A DNA stretch of 64,000 bases from Gossypium raimondii (lineage: Eukaryota > Streptophyta > Magnoliopsida > Malvales > Malvaceae), in assembly GCF_025698545.1 (NCBI RefSeq), contig NC_068567.1:60400705-60464704 (forward strand). Direction: 5' to 3'. Numbering within the stretch: the first letter of the stretch is position 1; every line of letters begins with the position of its first letter. Position numbers and translations under genes: made by a program. This document shows, piece by piece, positions 21,871 to 31,379 of the stretch. The notes below the pieces were generated by a model. It was not told the origin of the DNA and made no database searches. It worked only from the letters and a program-made list of their open reading frames with translations.

Positions 21871-22441
21871 AGGCCCGATCATGAATCGGGCTTGAAAACT
21901 CGCTTGAAATGTGAGAGGATTTGGGTAAAAATATAGGCCCAAAAAATGGGCTTGGGCAGAAAAAGAGGTTTGTTTTCTAAACGGGCCAGACCTCAAGTAA
22001 GCTTTTTTGCCCAAATTTGCAAAAAAAATCTGCTGCTTTTTTCTGTTATTTTCACTATTTTTGCTACTGTTTTGGTGTCGTTTCACTATTATGTTGCTAC
22101 TATTTTATTGTTATTGTTTGGATATTGTATAACTCTTATTTTATTATTAATTTTACTACTATTTTAGAAGTATTTGCTCTCTAAGCTGCACCTATTTTAG
22201 TGTTATTTAAGTATAAATAATTTTTTTAATTTATTTTCAATTTTAGTGTATTTGATGTATTATATTTTATAAATTTATTTTTATATAAAAATAATAATAT
22301 AAAAAAAATTTAATACGGAGAGCTGAACTTAGCTTGGATTTTAACATTTTTATTTGGGCCGAACTTAGACAAAATTTTAAGCCCATTTTTAAACCGAGCC
22401 TACAATTCTATTGAGGCCCTACCCGACCCATTATCACCATT
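21871..22441. mobile_element. MITE related to the hAT-type element, with flanking direct repeat
   Basis: 571-bp segment bounded by the direct repeat ACCTAAATATAT at 21859-21870 and 22442-22453. Ends are inverted and rich in 'gggcc' (AGGCCCGATCATGAATCGGG on the left; TAATGGTGATAATGGGTCGG on the other strand at the right), resembling the 13707-14224 element. Because the repeat is AT-rich and 12 long, the true duplication may be only 8 of these bases. Confidence 0.6.
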
Positions 22442-22465
22442 ACCTAAATATATTTGTATCATTAT

Positions 22466-22469
<4 letters not shown>

Positions 22470-22503
<34 letters not shown>
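22470..22503. repeat. (TA)n microsatellite
   Basis: About 17 uninterrupted TA units, likely length-polymorphic. Confidence 0.95.
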
Positions 22504-22507
<4 letters not shown>

Positions 22508-23014
22508 ATTTCTAATTTTTTTTAAATATTCTTTCTCAAGAATTAGTTATCTTCCTCCGATTATAACAGCAGAACAAAGAATCAAAAGTTGGATCTCATA
22601 CAAGCATACATATATATATTGTTCAAAACCCTGTTTTCCACATATATTATCCAGTTAAAAAAGAACCTTATATGATTAACTGTGAAGCGGCAACAAGTTT
22701 AGCCAAACCCTATCCAATTAAACCCCAAAAAAAAACAAAAAAGAAGAAGAAGCCATAGCTGTTACCATACAAGTTTCTGACCGGCTTTGTACTGTTTCAT
22801 GTACCGTTTATCTCGAAGGTGTTTTTAGGTTTTGTTAAAGCTGACCTATCTGATCTGTATATATAAAAACTCCATTAGCATAAAGACACAAACAAAACCA
22901 GTAAAATTTTGTTCACTGCTGCGTTTATTACAATGGAATGAAGAAACATTCTTGCATTGACCAACCATGTTTTGTGTTTTTGCAATGGAGGATAAAAATC
23001 TTATATTAAATTGG
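22504..23014. other. Intergenic, no gene seen
   Basis: No gene recognised. An A-rich run with AAGAAG repeats lies near 22725-22755. Confidence 0.5.
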
Positions 23015-23120
23015 GTTAATTTCATCAAACGTCCCTAAACTATTATTCAGATTCTAAATTGATCCTAAACTTCAAAATTTTCTAATTGGATATTCAATGT
23101 ATCAATATTGTTTCAATCTT
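23015..23120. repeat. Single arm of family I inverted-repeat element
   Basis: Reads 'gggttaatttcatcaaacgt' onward and matches the arm at 26205-26330 and the inverted arm at 4665-4745. The partner arm is absent. Confidence 0.4.
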
Positions 23121-23133
23121 AGGTTGATTGAGC

Positions 23134-23513
23134 AGTAAAAGTATCATGAAAGCCTTTATATTAGGAGTCGAATTTCATTTTACCACCCTAAAACTTAAAA
23201 AATGGGTAATTTAGTTCTTATACATTAGATCAAAAAGTAAATTGGTCATTCTGTTAAAAATTGTATTCATTTATATTGTTAAAAATTGGTCCACGTACAT
23301 CGGCATAAGGTACACATGGCATGTCACATGTCCTTGTCTAATTATTCTGTCAACCACACCAGTTTTTAACAATACAAATGAATAAAGTTTTTAATAGAAA
23401 TGACCAATTTGTTATTTAATCTAATGTATAGGGAATAGTGTGCCCATTTTCTGAGTAGATGGGGCAAAATGCAATTTGATTCCTAGTATAAAGGCCTCAA
23501 TGGTACATTTACC
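23134..23513. mobile_element. Mutator-like MITE (family A), copy 3, perfect 10-bp duplication
   Basis: 380-bp element. Left end AGTAAAAGTATCATGAAAGC and right end (other strand) GGTAAATGTACCATTGAGGC are inverted. It is flanked by a perfect 10-bp duplication TTGATTGAGC at 23124-23133 and 23514-23523. The interior aligns with 7386-7754. The right-hand duplication runs directly into a SINE-like body, so the MITE inserted at the 5' end of that SINE. Confidence 0.8.
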
Positions 23514-23640
23514 TTGATTGAGCTTTAGCTCAGTTGACATCATTGCTATTACAATAACAAGGAAGACATGAATTCAAGTGGGCTTAAGCGTGTTTTCCCT
23601 GCAATTTAAAAGTTTATACTTTATAGGTAGAACTAAGCAT
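23514..23640 (+). repeat. SINE-like copy (family E), left end split by the MITE
   Basis: Box A-like TTTAGCTCAGTTGACATC at about 23524 and box B-like GAATTCAAGTGGGC at about 23571 have tRNA-like spacing and match the copies at 4186 and 50965. The extreme left end lies as the 10-bp duplicate on the far side of the family A MITE. Confidence 0.5.
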
Positions 23641-24929
23641 TGTATAAAAAAGAATATTGTATCAATCTAGTACTTTTGTCGGCCTACCTGTCAATTTAGG
23701 CACTAATGTTAGTTGATTAGGAGGGTTTACAAATAAAAGTAGCCATCCAATAAAAAAATATATTGTAACAATCTAGTACTTTTGTTAGCCTAGTTGTCGA
23801 TTTAGACACTAATGTTTATTCGAATTTGACATATAACATTATTTAAAATACATGAATCAAATTGAATCTAGCACATTAAAAAGAAAAGAATGGTGTCAAT
23901 AAAATTTAGAAATGTTTTTTTTAACAGATAATATCCAATTTCTCCATGCAACAAGTACACATATTTTACAAATTGGCTCGCGTGTTTTAATTATGTTATT
24001 GAAATTGTCCATATAATAAATACGCATATTTTATAATTTGATTAACGTATTTTAAACATTCTTTACATTAATTTTGAACTGAGAAAATGTCATAATTGAG
24101 GCAATATTGATATTTTTAACTCAATTAAAACATTTTAAAATTTGGAAAAATGATTAAGAATATGAGTTTATGACTTGAGGATGTCTAATATAATTAACCC
24201 TATAAAATTTATAAAATCACAAATAAGTCAATGTTGTTTAAATTCAAATGGACCGTGAACTGGTGAGGATATCAGTTGAAAGAGAGGAATTAGACCAATT
24301 GAATCATTTGTTTTTTTTAAATAATTTATTTAATAACTAGACAAATTAAAAATCGATGATTTGACTGATTATTCAATTATCGATCTAGTTTTGAAAACCT
24401 TAAAATAAACTGGATTCGAATACCTGAATTTAAAATACCATTAAGAAAAAGGCAAAAATCAAAGGAAAATCTGAATAAATTCTGATTCATGGGAGAGGAT
24501 AGAGCTTAAAAAAAAGAAGAAAAATCTGACCCTATGATTCTTTTTTTTTTTTTTGCCCAAACCCACTTCCCAAACCTCATTTGTCCTTCGATTCCATGGA
24601 AGGGACACTTTGAGAATAAAAAGGGGAAATTGTTTTTGTATGCTGTGAAGGAAAGCACCAAAGCTCGAAAACGTCACACATTTCACCCAATCTTAGGCTC
24701 TTTTCTTTGTGGTTTCAAATAACGCCAAGCCTTGCCTGACCCTGACCACATTCATTTCCTTTTTCTTTTTTTCTTTTTTTTTGGGGGGGGGGGGGGGGAG
24801 AGGGTCATGCAGGGACGAAAGCAATGAAAAGTTAAAGCCAATGGTGATGGATTAGAATCCCATTCCCCACCCAACAAAAACAATTAATAAATAAATAACT
24901 TTGATCAATTTTGAGTGTAATATATTTGG
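23641..24929. other. Intergenic, contains a T/G homopolymer block
   Basis: AT-rich spacer without genes. From about 24765 a T-rich run passes into sixteen consecutive G at 24783-24798 and then GAGAGGG. A near-repeat 'atctagtacttttgt' occurs at about 23665 and 23773. Confidence 0.6.
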
Positions 24930-25245
24930 ATTGAGTCCTACCTTAATTGGCCTGGATATTGTTGTCAATGTAAGAGGATATGGTAGGGGTGTGCAAATTT
25001 TGGATAAAACTGAATTAATTCGGTCAGGGTCGATTAATAATTTTTTGAAAGTTCGGTTCGGTTATTTTTTTTTAAATTTCGATTTGGTTAACAGTTTAAA
25101 AGGGTCGGTTAATTTGGTTAATGGTAATTCGGGTCGATTAATCGGTCGGTTAACCGATTGAACACCCCTATTTATAGGTTGGGGTGAGGCTATGGATAGC
25201 TTTAGGTTTTGTGTCAAAAAGAGCACATATATGATTTGTTGGTAT
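24930..25245 (+). repeat. SINE-like copy (family E) interrupted by a hAT-type MITE
   Basis: The SINE body matches 50965-51110: the left part lies at about 24940-24983 and the right part at about 25166-25245 ('ggctatggatagctttaggt', 'caaaaagagca'). Some SINE sequence expected at the junction is missing, so the insertion was accompanied or followed by loss. Confidence 0.45.
24984..25170. mobile_element. Short hAT-type MITE
   Basis: 187-bp element: left end TAGGGGTGTGCAAATTTTGG, right end on the other strand TAGGGGTGTTCAATCGGTTA. The TAGGGGTG terminus is typical of hAT MITEs. The interior repeats 'ggttaatttggttaa' and 'cggtcggttaaccg'. No clean 8-bp duplication, consistent with loss at the junction in the host SINE. 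Confidence 0.6.
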
Positions 25246-25429
25246 GAGATTACCTATAGTGGTTAAAATATGTTCCAAATTTTTGTATTTTTCATATATT
25301 TAAAATTTAAATCTAATTATTTACATTGTTAAAGTTCTTCTATTAAATTTGTTGGTATGACATTCTAAAATTAAAAGAAAAATTACTTAGTAGTCATACA
25401 AAAAAATGAAGAAATATTAACATTACAAT

Positions 25430-25800
25430 TAGGGGTTTAAATGACACAGTTGTACTTATAAGCTATTAAAGTTCGACTATAAAAAACTTGAATTTGATTT
25501 GATAATTATTGGGTTCAATTGAGTTTAATTATGAAAGTTCGAGCGACTTGCAAGTCTAATTGAATTTTCTTTTATTTTTAGTATATTTTTATATCATGAA
25601 AATTCAGTTTTGCCTTTATTACTAGAAAGAGCTTAATTGTGAACAAGCAGAGATTGAGATCAGTTTTACCTTTATTACTAGAAAGAGTTCAAGTAACTCA
25701 ATTTTGTCTCAAGCCGAGCGCAGAAATTGATGCTCAAGCTCAAGCTCAAGTTCAAGCTTATCACTGTTTGAGCTTGACTTGATTCGATTACACCCTTAGC
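25430..25800. repeat. Dispersed AGCTT-rich element (family G)
   Basis: Begins TTAGGGGTTTAAATG and ends 'ttcgattacacccttagc', with many 'caagctcaagctcaag' units. Further copies lie at 41620-41830 and 46050-46455. The TAGGGGT/ACACCCTTA ends hint at a hAT-type MITE; no clean duplication seen. Within it 'ttttgcctttattactagaa' occurs almost twice (about 25608 and 25665). Confidence 0.45.
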
Positions 25801-26204
25801 TGTAATAAGACTTATATTTTTTAACTTGAAAGTAGAAGGATTGAATTCTTTAAAAAAAAAAAAACTAATATATAAAAATACAAGAGCTTAAAACATATTT
25901 TAACCATTATATGTATATATTTATGTTTGAATGTAATGTTTGTGGACCAAACTGAAGAATCGGATAAAGATGGTGGATGAGTGGGGAGGTGCGTGTGGGG
26001 GGTGACTAAAACTTCAATGTGTGTGTCGGCTTATAAATCTATAAACATCGTCATCCTCGTCCCCCTCTCAACATCACCACCCCACCTTATTTATTTTCTT
26101 CCTAGTTTCCGCACTTCGTAAGTACAGTCACTTTGATTCTATGTTCTCCTTATTAACCCCTTTCTCGTTATTAATTTTATCCCAATCCAACTTATGATTC
26201 TTTT

Positions 26205-26330
26205 TAAGGTTAATTATATCAAACGTCCTTAAAGTGTGGTTTCGATTTTAAATTGATCACTGAACTTTAAAATTTAAAGTACTGATATTGTATCAATTAG
26301 ACCCTCCCTCTCATTAGACGTTAAAATATT
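26205..26330. repeat. Single arm of family I inverted-repeat element
   Basis: 'ggttaattatatcaaacgtc' followed by 'aaattgatcactgaacttta' matches the arm at 23015-23120. Fragmentary. Confidence 0.4.
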
Positions 26331-26664
26331 AGCTCTATTGATACAGTGTATCAACAGAGATCAAGATGGAGAGGGAAATGGTGTTCTGGTCGGGAAAATA
26401 GAGTCGGACCCCCCTAATAGAATGTTTGAAATTACCTAAATCATGAGTACTTTAAGTAGAATCCCGAATCGAGTTATTATATATTTTATTTTATTATAAA
26501 AGTTATAACTCTTACTTCATAATCATCTTTATATTTCAAACTTATCACCAAATTTAAATCAAGTATTTAAAGGTGAAAGCCAGCTGGATTGATGGATTAA
26601 CCCCTTTTTTTCCCAAAATAGGCTAACCCCATTTTATTTAAAAACAATTAGGGTTCAACCAAAT

Positions 26665-26766
26665 GAAACTTCCAAATCAAACATTAGACGAAACTAATTC
26701 TTTTATCTTTCTAAAGCTAAAATCCAACAGAAAGATGTATGAGTAATGCCGAATAAAAAACAAAGG
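26665..26766 (+). repeat. Direct duplication, left copy, upstream of the LBD gene
   Basis: About 102 bases (starting GAAACTTCC, with ATTCTTTTATCTTTCTAAAG in the middle) recur at 27480-27581 with scattered differences. The two copies flank the family C element. Confidence 0.75.
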
Positions 26767-27472
26767 GTAAATTACACCCAAAATTACTGAATTGTTAGTA
26801 AATTTACGTTTTGGTCACTTAATTTTAAAAAGTTACAAAATATCATTGAACTGTTCAAAAGTTTTCATTTAAGCCACCAGACTATAAAAATTATTGTTAT
26901 ATGACATTTGTTTGCACCAATCAAAAGCTCTCCTTCTTTCCCTTTTTTTATACAACTCAATATTTTTTACATGAAACAATTTGAACATTAAGATTTAGGG
27001 TTTAGGGACAAAGGGAGGGAGGATGGCAAGGGCGTTGGCCTCTCTAAATGAGAAATTGCTTCTTTAGACCCCCAAAGAAGTATAAAATCTTAATATATGA
27101 CAAAATTATAGTTTCTCCCCAAAATGCTAAAATTTCAATTTAGATATTTTGAAAACCATTAAAATATAAGCTAATACAATGGTGAAATTGTATTTTAGTT
27201 CTCATGTAAATATATAAATTAATCTTGGGCCGTTAAAAAAATTTCTAACCTTGCTCTTGTTGAACGTCATGAATTTACAAACTAAAATTCAAATAGCTTT
27301 ATCTTCTGATCTCCAACATTGATCGTCAGATCGACTTGAAATTAATGTATGTTATTTTACTTATTAATGAGTATTAATCCACTATATTGATCATCGAATT
27401 GTCGTTCTGAGCTCGTTAACCAAATTGAATAATAATTAAATCAACTTGGATGTAATTTATTCTTAAAAATCA
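26765..27472. mobile_element. Long-TIR MITE (family C), copy 1, with a nested insertion
   Basis: The left arm starts GGGTAAATTACACCCAAAAT and includes 'ttttggtcacttaattttaa'; the body 'gatcgtcagatcgacttgaa' and the remnant right arm match copies at 37565-38074, 40035-40494 and 44721-45283. Relative to those copies, about 26997-27265 is an extra segment flanked by TTGAAC (26991-26996 and 27260-27265) and containing 'ggcctctctaaatgagaaat', so a second element has inserted here. Right arm partly lost. Confidence 0.55.
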
Positions 27473-27479
27473 TTTATCA

Positions 27480-27581
27480 GAAACTTCCAGATCAAACATT
27501 AGATGAAACTAAATCATTTATCATTCTAAAGCTAAAAATCCAATAAAAAATTTATGAATAATGCCAAGAAAATATACAAGG
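27480..27581 (+). repeat. Direct duplication, right copy, upstream of the LBD gene
   Basis: Counterpart of 26665-26766, about 360 bases before the LBD start codon. Differences are spread evenly, so the duplication is not recent. Confidence 0.75.
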
Positions 27582-27808
27582 AAAGAATCTAACGGTCATA
27601 GATATCCACGAAACAGAATCCAACGGCTCTGCCAACTTGCCTAGGACCCCTCCAATCTTCTCCTTCCGCGGAGACCCGGAGCCGCCTCTCTCTCTCACCC
27701 AATTTCTTTGGAACCCCCAAAAACCCCACACCTCAAATTTCCCCCAGTTTAACCATAGTTAACTATCCAAATAATAAAAAAGTAAACCATGGTTAACCAC
27801 CAACACTC

Positions 27809-27815
27809 TATATAT
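27809..27815 (+). promoter_or_regulatory. TATA box of the LBD gene
   Basis: TATATAT lies 131 bases before the ATG. MYB-type TTAACCA/GTTAAC motifs stand just upstream (about 27750-27800). The expected transcript start is near 27840. Confidence 0.6.
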
Positions 27816-27939
27816 TCCTCTGGTTAGCTTCTCTTTTTATTATTGGCTTCAATTATTCTTTTCCTACCAGTCTTTTCAAACACCATAATAAACCTTCCTC
27901 ATTTCTTCTTCTTATGCTAAGAGTACAAGGTTTATCAAA

Positions 27940-28678
27940 ATGAGCTGCAATGGCTGTAGAATTCTTCGAAAAGGTTGCAGTGAAAATTGTATGCTTAGAC
28001 AAAGCTTACAATGTATAGAGAACCCACAAGCTCAAGCACACGCCACCGTTTTTGTTGCTAAGTTCTTTGGCCGTGCCGGACTTATGTCATTTCTCTCCTC
28101 CGTCGCCAGTCCTCAAAGACCTGGTAATTTTTTAATGGCTTTTGTTGGATTTTTGTTTTGGTTTTTGATTTTTTTTTACTGATGTGTGTGTATACATATA
28201 TATATTTGCAGCTTTGTTTCAGTCGCTTTTGTTTGAAGCAGTGGGACGGGCAATTAATCCGGTGAGTGGAGCCGTGGGGTTGTTATGGACAGGGAACTGG
28301 AACGTCTGTCAGTCGGCGGTACAAACGGTGCTCCAAGGCGGCACGTTGCAGCCGTTGCCTGAATTTAGTGGTGGGGTTTCAGGATCGGATTTTGAGGATG
28401 TTGGAGAAACGGTCGGTGTTGGTGGCGGCGGCGGCGCTGGGGGACCGTGTATCCAGTCGGGAGGTTTCGTTGACGTTGTTGAATGTAAAGCATCTGATCT
28501 CAATCTCTGCTTGATGATCGGCGACGATGATAGAGCGGTTCAAAGGAGAAGGGAATCTACATCGTCGGAAGAGTCCGAAACGACGACGCTGGGAAGCCGG
28601 TTTTCTGGAGATGGTAATAGTTCAAATGACAGCTGCGGCGCCGACGGTGAAAGAAAGCTTTTAAGACTGTTCATTTGA
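27940..28678 (+). CDS. LBD37-like: Class II LOB-domain transcription factor
   Basis: Two exons, 27940-28123 and 28212-28678, GT-AG, coding for 216 residues. The N-terminus [13 protein letters not shown] carries the LOB C-block CX2CX6CX3C (C3, C6, C13, C17). The stretch [12 protein letters not shown] and, across the intron, [20 protein letters not shown] and [11 protein letters not shown] are typical of class II LBDs; the class I leucine-zipper-like coil is absent. The C-terminal part has an EAR-like DLNLCL and a [16 protein letters not shown] segment as in LBD37-39. Those proteins are nuclear repressors of anthocyanin genes and of nitrogen-responsive genes, induced by nitrate. The intron position inside the LOB domain is the family's usual one. 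The upstream DNA contains a duplicated block and a MITE. Assignment to LBD37 rather than LBD38/39 rests on the neighbouring NPY and AZF genes. Confidence 0.93.
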
Positions 28679-31086
28679 GAGTTTTTTTTTTTCTTCTTCA
28701 CATTTTGTCTATGTAATTTTGATTATAATTGAACGCCTGTATGAGCTATGATCTTTTGTTTCTATTTTCGGCAATGAAGGATGAAGTTCGATCAAATTTT
28801 ATAAAATTTCGAATTTCCCATAATTTTTGTTTTGCTCCTTCATTGATTTCCCAAAAAACGAAAGATGTGAGTGAGAAACGTTTATGCCTTTTATGGTTCA
28901 TGAGTTGCAAGTGAGTGGGCACTACTTCCTATCGTGAAATATGAACAGGAGAAATTGTAAAACTTGGGGCAATCTTAAGGGGTGGCTTGGAACGTGAGAT
29001 TGCCCTTTGGCTACCCTAAAGAGTCATTTTTATTCTACTATTTTGAATGGCTTTAAAAGAATAACTTTTTTCTATCTAGTACGAGACTCTTCGATATCCT
29101 ATACTTTTTGACACGAAAATTTTTTGAAATTTTATATTTATTGAATTCATATCGAATCAATCCAGGTAGAAAAACATCAAACTCCTTGTTACATTGATTC
29201 AACAATACTATCAAACTTGTTTTGATTGTATTAAGAATGTCTCGTACAAAACAAGGTCAAACATTATAGGTTCTGATAATATATATTCTTTTTCTTCCCA
29301 AACCAATAAATAGGAGAATAATGCAGCCTCCCGAACTCACGTTCTCCTACATTGGTAATAATATCCATACTAATCGAACTAAGACTCAACTCACACACAT
29401 AATAACACTTAAAATAAAATAAAATTCAATCATAATTAAAACATGAAGATATTAAAATATGAAGATGAACCACTTAAAATTAACCCCATTAAACATAATC
29501 GTTTTGGTCTCTTTGTGAAACCAATAGTCATTTATGGGAGAGGTTTGTGGATGTAAAGAAACCCTTTGTTGGTTTGGGATTTGGGGTCCATTTTACCCAA
29601 TATATATAATATTGGTGCTGTTATTTTTCCCCGCATCATCACAGTCCACAAATCAAAATAATGGAACCACCTTCCCCATTTCTCTATATCCATATTCCAT
29701 GGCCGTCCTTTTCTTTCTTTTTTTTGTTTGTCTGGATTATAATGCCAATAGGGTCCCCTTCCTAATTTATTTTTCAATAACTGGAGACAAGGATAACACG
29801 AGTTTCCCAAACTTCATAGCCTCTCAACAAATCTTAAAAATTTCATGCAAAATAATATATATATAAAAGGACCATTGATTTGCTTGGATGGAGACACCCC
29901 TATGCTGATGTTGGAGTCTCTTAAATCTCCACTTGCTTCCATGTATAAATTGACTTGTGTTGAGCATCAAATATCTTGAAATTCGGATCCTGTCTGTATT
30001 TATATTCTTTGGACTTTTAAGTAGGGGTTTAATTAGAATTTCTACAAATTTTGAGGGATGAGTTAAAATTTTTGAAGATTTTAAAGGGGTTAATGAAAAA
30101 ATGTTAAATTTTTTCTCGTGTTTGAAGAAACAAGAAATTGTTGCACAATCCACAGTTACTGTTGCTGCAAATTTTTGATAGATTTGCATGGAATATTGAG
30201 AGGAAAGCTGGACAATCAAGTTGCAATATCAATATTCCATGGTAGAACTAATCACTTCAAAATAAAATTTTACTTTCTTCGTGATGTTCAAAGGGAAGAA
30301 GTGTAACTAGTTTATTGTAGTACAAAAAATGAATATGCTGGTATTTTCGTACAAGCATTGCCTGAAGCCAAATTCGAGTTCTTAAGACAAAAGCTTGGAG
30401 TTAATTTGCAGCTCCAACATCAAGAAAGAGTGTTAACTTTTATGATTTTTGAAGTTGCATTAGTTATAATTTATCTTTGTCTTTAAGCAAATATCAGCCC
30501 TTATTTTTAGGCAAATAAAATAGTCAAAAGTCAATTTAGATTATGATTTGTAGACTTTTCTAAATTTTAATTTAAAAAATTTAATTCAATAAATACTAAT
30601 ATATCCTTTAAAACTTTCCAATTCAAAATCTTTAAAAATCTGAAAGCTCTAACTAAATTTTTAAAACTTTTGGAAGTTTTAATTAGAAATTTTGAAAGTT
30701 TTGAAGGACCTAATTAAAATATTTAAAAATTTGGAAGGCATAATGATGTTGAATATGAATAAGTATTGTGAATTGAATTTTAAATATTTAAATACCACAT
30801 ATTAAATTCAACAAATTTTCATTAGCAATATTATTATTCAGTACTACACCTTAATTTTCAAATCAAACTAGTAAAAAGAAATTAATTTCAATTAATTCCA
30901 AATGTGTAAAAAGTACAGGGATTAGATACATAATTAAACCTAATTATAAAGTTTAAAATATGTTGATGATCTTCATAAAAACTTAAAAGCAAGTTTAAGA
31001 ATCTTCTTCTCTTATATGTTTATACACATAAACACGTTTTTGCTGCTTTTCTTGCATAATTGAACAAAGAATCAGTATGTAGCACA
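28679..31086. other. Intergenic, LBD 3' flank
   Basis: No gene supported. A T-rich 3' UTR region follows the LBD stop. From 29520 to 29870 composition is mixed, with overlapping frames on both strands that match nothing known. Confidence 0.5.
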
Positions 31087-31103
31087 TGATGCAATAAAGA
31101 AAC

Positions 31104-31208
31104 ATGTTCAGAAGGCAAAAGATACTGACGGAGGTGGAGGAGGTCAAAAAGAAAACAGAGCAGCCGGTAAAGGCGGCGGCAATGGCAGGGAAAGGCAGCC
31201 CGTGTTAG
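31104..31208 (+). CDS. Very short open frame in a GC-rich patch, doubtful
   Basis: ATG to TAG, 34 codons, starting MFRRQKILTEVEEVKKK and continuing with a Lys/Ala-rich part. It stands in a GC-richer patch (31085-31370) in otherwise AT-rich DNA, which is why it is listed. I do not recognise it, see no flanking exons, and an open minus-strand frame covers the same patch. It may be a gene fragment, a small-peptide gene or chance. Confidence 0.12.
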   Translation: MFRRQKILTEVEEVKKKTEQPVKAAAMAGKGSPC

Positions 31209-31379
31209 TGGTGGGGGCTTGGGGTTTTAAGTTCCCTATGCGCCGTAACTTAAACGTGAGTTGTCGCTGACTGCCTGCTTTGGTTGTGTAGTCAAGATGC
31301 ATTTTAAGTTGTCGCTGTCTTGTCTTCCTATTTTTCTTGCTGTTCGGTGTTCTTCTAGAAAACAAAATATTATTTCTTA

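Noticed and set aside
24901-25161. 86-codon frame
   Set aside because: Runs through a SINE fragment and a hAT-type MITE.
29532-29866. Overlapping frames of 92 (minus) and 110 (plus) codons
   Set aside because: Conflicting strands, no family features, no splice support.
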